DNA of 21,703 nt, taken from positions 1-21,703 of IMG/VR virus record IMGVR_UViG_3300035698_020380; one strand, written 5' to 3'. Below the pieces are notes generated by a model. The model was not told where the DNA came from. It saw only the letters and a program-made list of their open reading frames with translations, and made no database searches. The translations under genes and the position numbers were made by a program. This document shows, piece after piece, positions 1 to 6,837 of this stretch (position 1 is the first letter of the stretch; each line of letters opens with the position of its first letter). Origin of the DNA: a virus.

Positions 1-963
1 AGAAACATGTAATAAGATCATGAATATGTTTTCTATTAAACGTTCTTTAATTTCTTCGAACGTTAAAGGTGTCTTTACATTATTTTTAATCATTGTAGAA
101 ATATCATTACGATACTCATCTTCAAATAAGTATATCGAAGACATACGCTTATGTTTACGTTTGAATTCAGTTAAAACCTTAGCTGCTGTCTTTTCACCTA
201 AACCTCTTGTAACAGGCATGATATTATCACCCTTATCACCTCTTATGATTTTAAGGAATACAAATTCATCGCAGAATACTTTAATATTCTTAAGTTTATT
301 TCTTTCAATAAAAATACTGAGCTTATTTTTTGCAATATCTTCAGCATACAGATCAGATGACATATCGAATATATCAATTTCTTTTTCATCTGACTTAGAA
401 CTAAGCCATCTATCAAATCCTGGATATGTTGCTATCCTTGATCTAGTATTATCGTACCAAATTGTATATGAGTTTGTTGATGGACTATAATTAACTAATT
501 GCATTAAATCTTTATCTCCACTCCATATGATACAATTTTCATCAATTGAATTTAAATGTGTCGACCACGCAAATACTAAATCATCACCTTCGGCACCATG
601 TACTTTTTGAATAACTACACCTTGCTTTTCAATGATAGCAGAGAACTCGGCAACTGCAGCGTATACACCTTCCCAGTTTACCTTTTCATCTTTGCTTCTA
701 TTACCTTTATAGTCTACGTTTTCAAAATAACCCTTTCTCCATGAGCTAAAGTCATTTACGAATACGAGTTTATTAATAATAGGTTTTAATTTTCTAAACT
801 CTGAAGCAAAATCCATTGCTAGTTTTCTTACGAATCCTGCTTGATCTTCTTCACTATCTAATAATCTAGGAGTTTCATCACCAAATGTTTTAGGTTTTGG
901 AAGTACGTATAATCTACTGAAGACAAAAAAGTTGCCATCAATTACAAGCGTTGTATTATTCAT
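1..963 (-). CDS. rnh: T4 RNase H-like 5'-3' flap exonuclease (3' end outside window)
   Basis: PIN/FEN-family nuclease expected to remove RNA primers and 5' flaps during lagging-strand synthesis. Only the first 321 residues are visible; the frame is still open at base 1. It starts at ATG 963 with TTLVIDGNFF, the first metal-binding Asp strand. GAEGDDLVFAW (middle) and WSGDKDLMQL supply the next acidic clusters, and IRGDKGDNIMPVTRGLGEKT is the helix-three-turn-helix DNA-binding segment that ends the catalytic core. T4 RNase H is about 305 residues, so probably only a short C-terminal tail is missing. It lies 17 bases downstream of the preceding small gene and in the same direction as the clamp loader, which fits a replication cluster. 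Family assignment comes from recognisable motifs and order; the symbol is by homology to T4. Confidence 0.85.
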   Translation of the reverse strand, partial: MNNTTLVIDGNFFVFSRLYVLPKPKTFGDETPRLLDSEEDQAGFVRKLAMDFASEFRKLKPIINKLVFVNDFSSWRKGYFENVDYKGNRSKDEKVNWEGVYAAVAEFSAIIEKQGVVIQKVHGAEGDDLVFAWSTHLNSIDENCIIWSGDKDLMQLVNYSPSTNSYTIWYDNTRSRIATYPGFDRWLSSKSDEKEIDIFDMSSDLYAEDIAKNKLSIFIERNKLKNIKVFCDEFVFLKIIRGDKGDNIMPVTRGLGEKTAAKVLTEFKRKHKRMSSIYLFEDEYRNDISTMIKNNVKTPLTFEEIKERLIENIFMILLHVS

Positions 964-980
964 ATTATTTGTTTTTATTT

Positions 981-1331
981 CTATAATTCTTCGTCGAATA
1001 TTTCTGAATTGTGTTCAATTGTATATGAATCACAGCCATATTTTTTTTGATCTTCTTCATCTTCTTTACGTAACCCAGTACCAGTGATCGTTTTTTCAAA
1101 TTTAATTTTACCATGACCATGATGTTCACTAATCATAGTCATAAACGCCTTTGTATCTTCTTTATCTTTAAACGCGGCTATGACCTTTACCTCCCCAGGC
1201 TTCGCACACAGCCTGATTTGCCAGAGTAATTCATCATTTGACATTTCTTTGGTCTTCCCATATTTATATGTGAATTTTTGTAATGGTTTATTATAACCTA
1301 TTGGACGATATTCGGCATGTATTTTACCCAT
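981..1331 (-). CDS. Small hypothetical protein coupled to clamp loader
   Basis: Protein of 116 residues that I do not recognise. An ATG 36 bases upstream (1367) is in frame, but I chose ATG 1331 because it shares its A with the TAA stop of the clamp-loader fragment (TAATG), an arrangement repeated at 16602 and 7711 and typical of translational coupling. The protein is charged, with a His-rich patch (SEHHGHGK), a hydrophobic strand KVIAAF and an acidic C-terminus. In T4 the genes after the gp44 gene are 62 (clamp-loader small subunit) and regA; position makes those candidates, but I see no convincing similarity to either. It is probably part of the replication module. Confidence 0.6.
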   Translation of the reverse strand: MGKIHAEYRPIGYNKPLQKFTYKYGKTKEMSNDELLWQIRLCAKPGEVKVIAAFKDKEDTKAFMTMISEHHGHGKIKFEKTITGTGLRKEDEEDQKKYGCDSYTIEHNSEIFDEEL

Positions 1332-2506
1332 TATTTGTTTATTATCGTTTGTATTTTGTAAACACATGAGAGTAATGATATTACTGCATCTACAACTTGT
1401 ACTCGTTGTGCTTGATGTTCAGCAACTGTTACGATTATTTCTGGAATACATTTTACCTTTTCAGGTTTTTCCATTTGAATATATTCTATAAAGTCATTTC
1501 CTAATGCACTTAACACATCATCAACTTTATTTTGATATTCAGATACTAGTAATTGATAGTTTTTAACAGGGTCAAGTGTATTAAAAATTAAATTGAATAC
1601 ATCTCTATAAACTCCGTGGAATTTCTTGACATCTTCAACTGTAATTTTAGTTTTGCCTTCTGCAGCATAACCTTGCAGGATATTAAGCATAGACCTTAAG
1701 TCTGGAAACTTTCTCTTTACTAATTCTAATAAAGCCCGGGGCTCAATATCTAATCCTTCAGCTTTACCTATTTCGTAAAGTCTTTTGATTTGTAACTTCG
1801 TAAGAGTTTTTTCTTCTTCTGAAGTAAAATCAAAATCAATGCACTCAAATCTAGATTGAACTGGAGCAGGAATCTTATTAATATAATTTGTAGTTGCTAT
1901 AAATCTACTGTTAACAGAGAACTGATCCATTGTAGCACGTAATGCTTTTATAAATTGATCACTTACTCCTTCAATTTCATCAAGTATAACTACTTTCATT
2001 CTATTCTGACCGTCCATTATAGATGATGTTGAACAAAAATCTTGAATCTTAGTTCTAATTACATCTACGCTTGTTTCATCAGAAGCATTTATAAAGATAT
2101 AAGGTAATCCTAAATCCTTTACCATTACTTTCGCTGAAGAAGTATTATGAGATAGGATATTATTAGTATAGTATCTTTTATTACCCATTTGATTTAATTC
2201 TAAATCAAACATATTTTCTTCATAACCTAAATCTATTATATTAATAATTTTAGATAAGCCTTCTTTAGTTATTATAGAATTTCCTATACTTAAATCTTTT
2301 AGATATATTTCTTTAAATTTTTCTAAAAAGAATATATGAGTATCTGCACATTTTACCATCAGTCCATTTTCTAAGAAAACTTCATATACTTTATATTTTA
2401 TAGTAGTATGTAATTTCTTAATATCTTCATATCCAGTATCAGTTAATACTTCATAATCATTTATATTAATTGTATTGATAAATTTTTTGTCTGTGTATTT
2501 ATTCAT
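1331..2506 (-). CDS. 44: Clamp-loader ATPase (gp44-like) C-terminal part with split-intein C-fragment
   Basis: Residues 1-121 are an intein C-fragment and residues 122-391 are the C-extein of a sliding-clamp loader AAA+ subunit. The intein part has a block-B-like stretch (LMVKCADTHIFF), a block-F-like MFDLEL and a block-G ending NNILSHN, with the terminal His-Asn needed for Asn cyclisation; the next residue is Thr. The extein resumes as TSSAKVMV, completing a Walker A motif that begins in the separate upstream gene at 3908. It then shows Walker B (VVILDEIEG) and the Arg-finger SRF segment. N-extein (49 residues) plus this extein (270) gives 319 residues, the same length as T4 gp44. The ATG at 2506 overlaps the endonuclease stop by eight bases, suggesting coupled translation. 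Function requires trans-splicing with the N-part. Confidence 0.92.
   Translation of the reverse strand: MNKYTDKKFINTININDYEVLTDTGYEDIKKLHTTIKYKVYEVFLENGLMVKCADTHIFFLEKFKEIYLKDLSIGNSIITKEGLSKIINIIDLGYEENMFDLELNQMGNKRYYTNNILSHNTSSAKVMVKDLGLPYIFINASDETSVDVIRTKIQDFCSTSSIMDGQNRMKVVILDEIEGVSDQFIKALRATMDQFSVNSRFIATTNYINKIPAPVQSRFECIDFDFTSEEEKTLTKLQIKRLYEIGKAEGLDIEPRALLELVKRKFPDLRSMLNILQGYAAEGKTKITVEDVKKFHGVYRDVFNLIFNTLDPVKNYQLLVSEYQNKVDDVLSALGNDFIEYIQMEKPEKVKCIPEIIVTVAEHQAQRVQVVDAVISLLSCVYKIQTIINK
2144..2506 (-). other. Split intein C-fragment (IntC, 121 residues)
   Basis: It runs from the start codon of the clamp-loader C-part to the Asn codon at 2146-2144; the first C-extein codon, ACT (Thr), is at 2143-2141. 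It contains everything from before block B to block G, so the break lies much nearer the N-terminus than in ordinary split inteins. The block-B His is present but the usual TxxH Thr reads as Ala (ADTH). No endonuclease domain is embedded. Confidence 0.88.
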
Positions 2507-3623
2507 TTTTTATAAAATTTAAACATTTAAGTAGAATTTCTTCTTTATTTCTATTATATTCATTTTCCCATATTATTAATAAATTATATCCTTTTTTTTC
2601 AATAAGTTTATTTTTAACAGCATCATATTCCCATATATCTGTAGCATTTTTATTTCTTCTAATTGTAGTAGCATTGTATATGCCAGGATTGCAATGCCAA
2701 TAATCACCATTAAATTCTATAACATTTCTGTTATAAAGAAAATCATATGCATAGGCCCTATTATTATTTTTATCGTATATATATAATTCTTTTTTAGGAA
2801 ATTCTATTTTTAAATTTATACATAAATATTCTATGATATCTTTTGCCCATTTACTTTGATAAGATCTACCATCTCCATTTTTAATAAAATTTGCTCTTAA
2901 AGATTTATTCCATTTCACTTGTCTTTCTTTCCACTTCTTTAAACCTTCTTCTTTGCCATATTTCTTAATACAAGTTTTCTTTGAAAAAGTTGTTTGACGT
3001 TCTTTAAGTTTAGCTTTAGCATCTGATGGTGAATATCCTTTTGCAATCCAATATTCAATCTTATTATCAAATTTTTCAGGATTACTCTTTCTTAGTTTTT
3101 TTAATTTTTCAACACTTTTAATGGATTGCGTTGTTTGAAATTCAGAAACTTTTTTAATTGCAGTATCATTTGAATATCCTTTATTAGTCCAGTGTATTAT
3201 AGTACTAGGGGGTGCAAACGCCTTTTTAATATAATCTTCTGAATATCCATTATCTGTTAAATATTTTTTACTTCTTTTAAATCTATTTTTGACTTTACTA
3301 TTAACAAAACTTTGGAATTCTGAAACATTTTTAGTGGCATCTTCAATTAAATATCCTCTATTAGTCCAGTATTCAATAGAATTTTTTCTTGAATATTTTT
3401 GGGCTAATTTATATTCTTCTATTACTCTATTAGCTATTATTTCAGGGAAAAATGCTTTAGCTTTATTAAAAAAACCTTTTTTTGAATCACATTTAATATT
3501 TGTACATCCTTCAATATGAATATATTTACTAGTATATCGCAGTTTTAAATCACTTTTACATAAATTACACTTTGGAATATATTCCAATTCAAAACGTACT
3601 CGCTGTTTATAAGAAAATAACAT
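2499..3623 (-). CDS. Vsr-like homing endonuclease inside the fractured clamp-loader gene
   Basis: Protein of 374 residues. Residues 17-45 have paired cysteines (CNLC and C-x4-C) resembling a zinc finger. Three related modules near residues 81, 141 and 188 share the pattern I-x-[YH]-W-x-x-[KR]-G-Y followed by about eight residues and a charged helix; these are likely DNA-recognition repeats. The C-terminal 110 residues match the Vsr-type (very-short-patch-repair) nuclease fold used by homing endonucleases of the I-Bth0305I/EDxHD type: D274 in YAYDF, then E283, D287 and H290 in VIEFNGDYWH, and a final LLIIWENE strand. It sits between the two halves of a gene interrupted by a split intein, the hallmark of fractured genes, and probably spreads the arrangement to intein-free alleles. 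It starts 15 bases after a TATATAA element, so it may have its own promoter. Confidence 0.85.
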   Translation of the reverse strand: MLFSYKQRVRFELEYIPKCNLCKSDLKLRYTSKYIHIEGCTNIKCDSKKGFFNKAKAFFPEIIANRVIEEYKLAQKYSRKNSIEYWTNRGYLIEDATKNVSEFQSFVNSKVKNRFKRSKKYLTDNGYSEDYIKKAFAPPSTIIHWTNKGYSNDTAIKKVSEFQTTQSIKSVEKLKKLRKSNPEKFDNKIEYWIAKGYSPSDAKAKLKERQTTFSKKTCIKKYGKEEGLKKWKERQVKWNKSLRANFIKNGDGRSYQSKWAKDIIEYLCINLKIEFPKKELYIYDKNNNRAYAYDFLYNRNVIEFNGDYWHCNPGIYNATTIRRNKNATDIWEYDAVKNKLIEKKGYNLLIIWENEYNRNKEEILLKCLNFIKNE

Positions 3624-3637
3624 ATATCTCTTTTATT

Positions 3638-3645
3638 TTATATAT
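3638..3645 (-). promoter_or_regulatory. TATATAA late-promoter-like element before the Vsr-like endonuclease
   Basis: The minus strand reads AATATATAAAATAAAA, about 15 bases before the ATG at 3623. It matches the element found upstream of other leftward genes. A late promoter here would let the endonuclease be expressed separately from the early clamp-loader gene. Assignment rests on recurrence of the motif. Confidence 0.5.
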
Positions 3646-3662
3646 TATTATTTTACGGGTGA

Positions 3663-3908
3663 CTAGGGCAAAAATCTCATTTTAAACTCGTCAATTGATA
3701 CTTCTTCTATTTTACCTGTATTTTTATTTCTTATATTAATTATAGTATTACCTAGAATACATTTACCTGAACCTGGTCCACCATGAAATAAAAGATGTTG
3801 ATATACACCTTTTTCTAGTTTTTCTTTGATCCTTTCGGGTAATAACATGTCAGAAAGTTTTTCTGGTCTGTATTTGTTTATAAATAATCCGTCTTCTATT
3901 ATACTCAT
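3663..3908 (-). CDS. 44: Clamp-loader ATPase (gp44-like) N-terminal part with split-intein N-fragment
   Basis: Protein of 81 residues: a 49-residue N-extein (FINKYRPEKLSDMLLPERI, then LLFHGGPGSGK) ending precisely at the Walker A lysine, followed by a 32-residue intein N-fragment starting CILGNTIINI, with catalytic Cys at position 1 and a block-A pattern, and ending in a TAG stop. The missing Thr and the rest of the AAA+ domain are supplied by the gene starting at 2506. The start is ATG 3908; the upstream sequence is A-rich without a Shine-Dalgarno. An N-fragment of about 32 residues places this among atypically split inteins, such as the terminase intein AceL-TerL, rather than the usual split of about 100 residues. 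Alone this product cannot bind ATP. Confidence 0.9.
   Translation of the reverse strand: MSIIEDGLFINKYRPEKLSDMLLPERIKEKLEKGVYQHLLFHGGPGSGKCILGNTIINIRNKNTGKIEEVSIDEFKMRFLP
3666..3761 (-). other. Split intein N-fragment (IntN, 32 residues)
   Basis: It begins at the TGT (Cys) codon 3761-3759, directly after the AAA codon of the Walker A lysine, and ends before the TAG at 3665. It carries only block A. Together with the 121-residue IntC it makes a mini-intein of about 153 residues, a normal size for an intein lacking an endonuclease domain. Confidence 0.88.
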
Positions 3909-3974
3909 GTTTTATTCTTTATGATTATATTAAAAGTATGCTAAAAGTTTCAATATATAATAAAATATTAAACT
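3909..3974. promoter_or_regulatory. Divergent intergenic region with rightward TATATAA element
   Basis: Sixty-six bases separate the leftward clamp-loader N-gene from the rightward cassette. The plus strand has CAATATATAATAAAATA ending shortly before ATG 3975 (core 3953-3960). It is nearly the same as the element before the tail gene at 20758 on the minus strand, including the TTAAACTAT that precedes the start codon. The leftward side carries TAATATAATCATAAAG, a different, possibly early-type promoter. Opposite temporal control of the two directions is inferred. Confidence 0.55.
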
Positions 3975-4378
3975 ATGGACTTAAAGTCATACACTAATTT
4001 TATCAATGAATCTAAAAGGTTTCTTATTCCGCAATAGTTCTTGATGAAAAATCTCATAAAGATCTATTAAGCAGGTATGATATACCTTCCGGATGGAAAG
4101 AATTTGCTCGCCATATGACTATAAATTTGGGCGAGCTGAAAGACAAATCTCTAATTGGCAAAAAAGTAACGATGAAAGTTGTTGGAATTGGCAAAGATGA
4201 TAAAGTTATTGCAGTAAAAATTGACAGCCCAGTTAAAAGAACAATTGGAGGTACTGAACATATTACAATTGCAGTGAATACTAAAGGTGGTGGAAAGCCA
4301 GTAATGAGTAATAATATTAAACAATTTAAACCTAGTAAAGCATTTACAATTACAGGTACAGTAAAAGAATTAACTTAA
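3975..4378 (+). CDS. 2H phosphoesterase-like protein with capsid-targeting N-terminus, frameshifted
   Basis: ATG 3975 opens MDLKSYTNFINESKRF and then stops at TAG 4035. The -1 frame is open from 4016 and encodes the body: SAIVLDEKSHKDLL, then two HxT motifs (HMT at 4112-4120 and HIT at 4259-4267) about 50 residues apart, and a C-terminal SNNIKQFKP...GTVKEL. Paired HxT motifs are the active-site signature of 2H phosphoesterases, which act on 2',3'-cyclic phosphates and related bonds and include the phage anti-CBASS enzyme Acb1. The only in-frame ATG of the body (4115) would lose the first catalytic His, and no ATG, GTG or TTG precedes it in that frame, so the N-terminus must come from 3975 by a frameshift or the gene is broken. 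The first residues resemble the T4 capsid-targeting peptide, with predicted cleavage after FINE. It is first of a three-gene cassette. Confidence 0.65.
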
Positions 4379-4379
4379 A

Positions 4380-4691
4380 ATGGATCTACAAAATTATAAA
4401 GACTTTTTAACAGAAGCTAATAGAATAGAAAAAGCAGGTGACGATAAAAGAAATGCTGCAAGCAAAGAAGATAAGTTTGATAATAAATCATCTGCAAGTA
4501 AAGTCGAGTATAAAATGCATGCTGACCGTGAAAAGATGGAAAAGAATGTACAGGAATTGAAAGCTAAACTTGAAACTTCTACATCTGATCAAGAAAAGGG
4601 AAAGATCAAAGACCAAATCCGTAATCTTAAAGGTGACTGGAAGAAAAGCAAAGAAAAATATAAGATCAAACTTAAAGCAATGAGATCATGA
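4380..4691 (+). CDS. Lysine-rich putative capsid internal protein
   Basis: Protein of 103 residues. The N-terminus MDLQNYKDFLTEA parallels the T4 internal-protein targeting peptide (MKTYQEFIAEA), with a predicted prohead-protease cut after LTE. The rest is highly charged and helical (Lys/Glu/Asp-rich, no Cys or Trp apart from one Trp near the C-terminus) and could form a coiled coil. T4 IPI-IPIII are small basic proteins of this kind that are packaged with and injected with the DNA. It starts two bases after the stop of the 2H gene and overlaps the next gene as ATGA, so the three genes are translationally linked. The role as an internal protein is inferred from the leader, composition and context. 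Confidence 0.7.
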   Translation: MDLQNYKDFLTEANRIEKAGDDKRNAASKEDKFDNKSSASKVEYKMHADREKMEKNVQELKAKLETSTSDQEKGKIKDQIRNLKGDWKKSKEKYKIKLKAMRS

Positions 4692-5182
4692 TATACCCAA
4701 AATTAAAAAGACGAAACTTCGGTTGGTATCGTAGAAAGTTCGGTATTTGTCTTGATAATTTAAAACCCTACCAACAAGATATCCTAGTTGAAAATCCACT
4801 TATCAGAGAATCTTCACAGAGTGATCAATTCGTATTAGCTTTATTTAAGCTTCATAATATGGAGAAGAATCATAAGTATAGAAATAAGTTTTATATTAAT
4901 CCGTATACTAATAATATTACTGTGTATGATGAGATCAAAGAAGCTTCTATTCGTACTGACTGGAAATGTGCAGTCTGTAGTACAGATATAGAATCCACTA
5001 TATCAAACTTTAATGTCAAGAATTTTTTATGTGATGAATGTGGAGACACTCATTCCTCAGAGGAATTTATAGATGAAAGAATAATTAATTCATCTATTAA
5101 TTTTAGAAAGCATTGTAAGAAAGTTTTAGTAAAGCAACAAAAAGATTTTATAAAATTTACTAAGAAAAGTTCTAAGAATTAA
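4688..5182 (+). CDS. Zinc-ribbon hypothetical protein
   Basis: Protein of 164 residues, unrecognised. It starts at ATG 4688 overlapping the previous stop (ATGA). The N-terminus is basic (KLKRRNFGWYRRKFG). A probable zinc ribbon spans residues about 97-120: CAVC, then about 20 residues, then CDEC. The C-terminus is Lys-rich. Unlike the two genes before it, it lacks the capsid-targeting leader. It converges with and overlaps by 11 bases the 3' end of the leftward gene at 5172. A nucleic-acid-binding role is possible but not shown. Confidence 0.65.
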   Translation: MIYPKLKRRNFGWYRRKFGICLDNLKPYQQDILVENPLIRESSQSDQFVLALFKLHNMEKNHKYRNKFYINPYTNNITVYDEIKEASIRTDWKCAVCSTDIESTISNFNVKNFLCDECGDTHSSEEFIDERIINSSINFRKHCKKVLVKQQKDFIKFTKKSSKN

Positions 5183-5930
5183 GAGCTTCTTCTATTGTAC
5201 ATTTAGGAATATCCTTAAGTGAACTAGTAGGACAGGCATTAAAAAGTTCAACGCCTTGCTGTTTTAAAGCTTCTGTAATTCCTAGAAAGTTACTTATCAT
5301 ATTACGTGCATATATCGTATGATCATGTCTGACAGCAGAATATCCGTCGTGGAAATGAGTATCAGTATTACTTGAATTCATATCATATCCTAATAGATAT
5401 ATTTTCTTAGCTCCCAAATGATATGCAACTCCTATTGCCGCGAATCCAGAGTTGGTTCCAGCTTTAATATAATTTGGTTTTGTTGAAAGTCCATTCTTAC
5501 CATTCGTAGGTACTACAATAACATCATCAACATATTCGTGAGAATGTCTACATGTAATCTTAAGACCTTTGAATAAATCTATACTTTTATTATACCATCT
5601 ATAGAATCTAGTATCAGTCCAATACATTACATCAGCCCAAGGAAGAAACTCATGAGCCCTATTGATTGCAATTACTTTTTTTCCTTTAAGTTTATTAAAG
5701 TCAAACCCTTTAAGCGATGGTCCACCTCCTACAATGTAAACAGTTTCATCATTCCATATTTTTGGAATAGTATCTTTAAATTCTTTCTTGTTACGACGTA
5801 TTGGGGGATTTGCCACGTTTGAGTTTGTCTTAGACTTATTAACTGTTGGTAATTTTACAGGACCCTGATTTACAGATACTGTCTTGGGTTTTATATAAGC
5901 GTTCTTGCTTTTGTTTCGTTTAATCGGCAT
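5172..5930 (-). CDS. DUF115/MptE-like Rossmann-fold protein
   Basis: Protein of 252 residues. The first 50 or so are basic, Asn/Pro/Lys-rich and probably disordered. From residue 63 it shows VYIVGGGPSLKGFD, the glycine-rich nucleotide-binding turn of the DUF115 / 6-hydroxymethylpterin-diphosphokinase-like family, then KKVIAINRAHEFLPWADVMY, TNSGFAAIGVAYHLGAKKIY and LLGYDM, all typical of these proteins. Related proteins occur in many phages and in surface-glycan loci, where some are thought to transfer or build sugars; the substrate here is unknown. It is the first gene after the terminator at 5944-5976, so it is probably transcribed separately. Family call fairly sure, function not. Confidence 0.7.
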   Translation of the reverse strand: MPIKRNKSKNAYIKPKTVSVNQGPVKLPTVNKSKTNSNVANPPIRRNKKEFKDTIPKIWNDETVYIVGGGPSLKGFDFNKLKGKKVIAINRAHEFLPWADVMYWTDTRFYRWYNKSIDLFKGLKITCRHSHEYVDDVIVVPTNGKNGLSTKPNYIKAGTNSGFAAIGVAYHLGAKKIYLLGYDMNSSNTDTHFHDGYSAVRHDHTIYARNMISNFLGITEALKQQGVELFNACPTSSLKDIPKCTIEEALNS

Positions 5931-5943
5931 AGTTACTTTTCAT

Positions 5944-5976
5944 AAAAAAAGCTCCAACTGTAATAGTTAGAGCTTT
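5944..5976 (-). terminator. Rho-independent terminator after the acidic core gene
   Basis: On the minus strand AAAGCTCTAAC (5976-5966) pairs with GTTGGAGCTTT (5958-5948), one G-T wobble, with a seven-base loop and a following run of seven T. It lies 18 bases after the stop at 5994 and ends the leftward transcript before the 5930 gene. Confidence 0.85.
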
Positions 5977-5993
5977 AAGATTGTGTTCAAATA

Positions 5994-6785
5994 TTATTCT
6001 TTATCTTCAATATCATCGGATTCACCGGCTGGGCCTGTATATCCTTCTGGATTTGGATTATCTTCTTCTGGTTCGTTAATCTCATGTTCGTCTTCTTCGT
6101 TAGCTGGTGTTGCTGCAGCTGCGATAGATTCCGCGTTTTTCTTTAACCAATTAATTAAAGCTTTACCTTTCATTCCATCTGGAATATGTAATTGTGTTTT
6201 ACCAGCCTTATCTGCTTGTACTGTAACTTTACCAACTTTAGTAGCTTTATCTTCTTCTACATCGTCTTCTTCAGTTTCTTCTTCACCTTCAGCTTCTTCT
6301 TCACCAGCTTCTGCTTCTTCTTCACCTGCTTCGGCTTCTTCTTCTCCAGCTTCTTCTTCTTCTGATTCTCCAGCTTCGTGTTCTTCACCTTCAGCTTCTT
6401 CTTCACTTTCAGCCCCTGCTTCAGCTTCTGCTTCTGCACCTGCTTCTTCTTCGCCTGGAATTTCTTCACCAGCTTCAGCTTCTACACCACCTTCAGTTTC
6501 CTCTTCTTCACCTTCGCCTTCTTCGCCAGTTTCTTCTTCGCCGCCGAATTCTTCTTCCTCTTCAGAATCAGCTAAGAATTCTTCAAAACTTTTAATAACT
6601 TGAAATTCGTTTAGTGTAACAACTGAACTTCCATCTTTATACTTAACGTATGCTTCAAAAACTTCTTCAGATACACTATTAGTGTTTTCTGCAGCTTCAT
6701 TCATAGGTTTAAAGTCTACATAGTTAGGAGATTTCCCATTCTGTAAACATTCTGTAATGTATTTGTCTAAAATTCGTATTTCCAT
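5994..6785 (-). CDS. Acidic Glu-rich prohead core-type protein
   Basis: Protein of 263 residues from ATG 6785 (a TTG two codons upstream is possible). The N-terminal 70 residues are ordinary sequence (MEIRILDKYITECLQ). Residues about 72-180 are a low-complexity run of Glu, Gly and Ala with EEEAEAGE-type repeats. A small globular segment follows (KVGKVTVQADKAGKTQLHIP), then another acidic tail. T4 gp67 is a short, very acidic prohead core protein cut by the head protease; this protein sits in the head operon and has a matching cleavage motif, PMNE-A, near residue 30. A scaffold or core role is inferred from composition and position only. Long Ser-rich frames on the other strand are by-products of the Glu codons. 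Confidence 0.7.
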   Translation of the reverse strand: MEIRILDKYITECLQNGKSPNYVDFKPMNEAAENTNSVSEEVFEAYVKYKDGSSVVTLNEFQVIKSFEEFLADSEEEEEFGGEEETGEEGEGEEEETEGGVEAEAGEEIPGEEEAGAEAEAEAGAESEEEAEGEEHEAGESEEEEAGEEEAEAGEEEAEAGEEEAEGEEETEEDDVEEDKATKVGKVTVQADKAGKTQLHIPDGMKGKALINWLKKNAESIAAAATPANEEDEHEINEPEEDNPNPEGYTGPAGESDDIEDKE

Positions 6786-6815
6786 GACCAAGGTTTTTTT
6801 ATAATTTGTATTTTT

Positions 6816-6823
6816 TTATATAT
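6816..6823 (-). promoter_or_regulatory. TATATAA late-promoter-like element before the acidic gene
   Basis: The minus strand reads GCAATATATAAAAAAATA, about 31 bases before ATG 6785. It shares 16 bases (AATATATAAAAAAATA) with the element before the prohead protease at 11601. Probable late promoter, by recurrence. Confidence 0.55.
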
Positions 6824-6837
6824 TGCAATATTTTCTA

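Noticed and set aside
981-1331. RegA or clamp-loader small subunit gp62
   Set aside because: Position fits but no sequence similarity could be seen by eye.
4008-4040. Canonical programmed -1 frameshift site in the 2H gene
   Set aside because: No X-XXY-YYZ slippery heptamer in the correct phase and no clear downstream hairpin were seen; kept only as one of several explanations.
4115-4378. Separate 87-residue gene starting at ATG 4115
   Set aside because: This start drops the first catalytic His and the conserved segment encoded just upstream in the same frame.
5983-6603. A 206-residue Ser/Ala/Pro-rich reading frame on the plus strand
   Set aside because: It is the antisense of the Glu-rich tract (GAA and GAG read as TTC and CTC/TCT); composition is entirely explained by the opposite gene.
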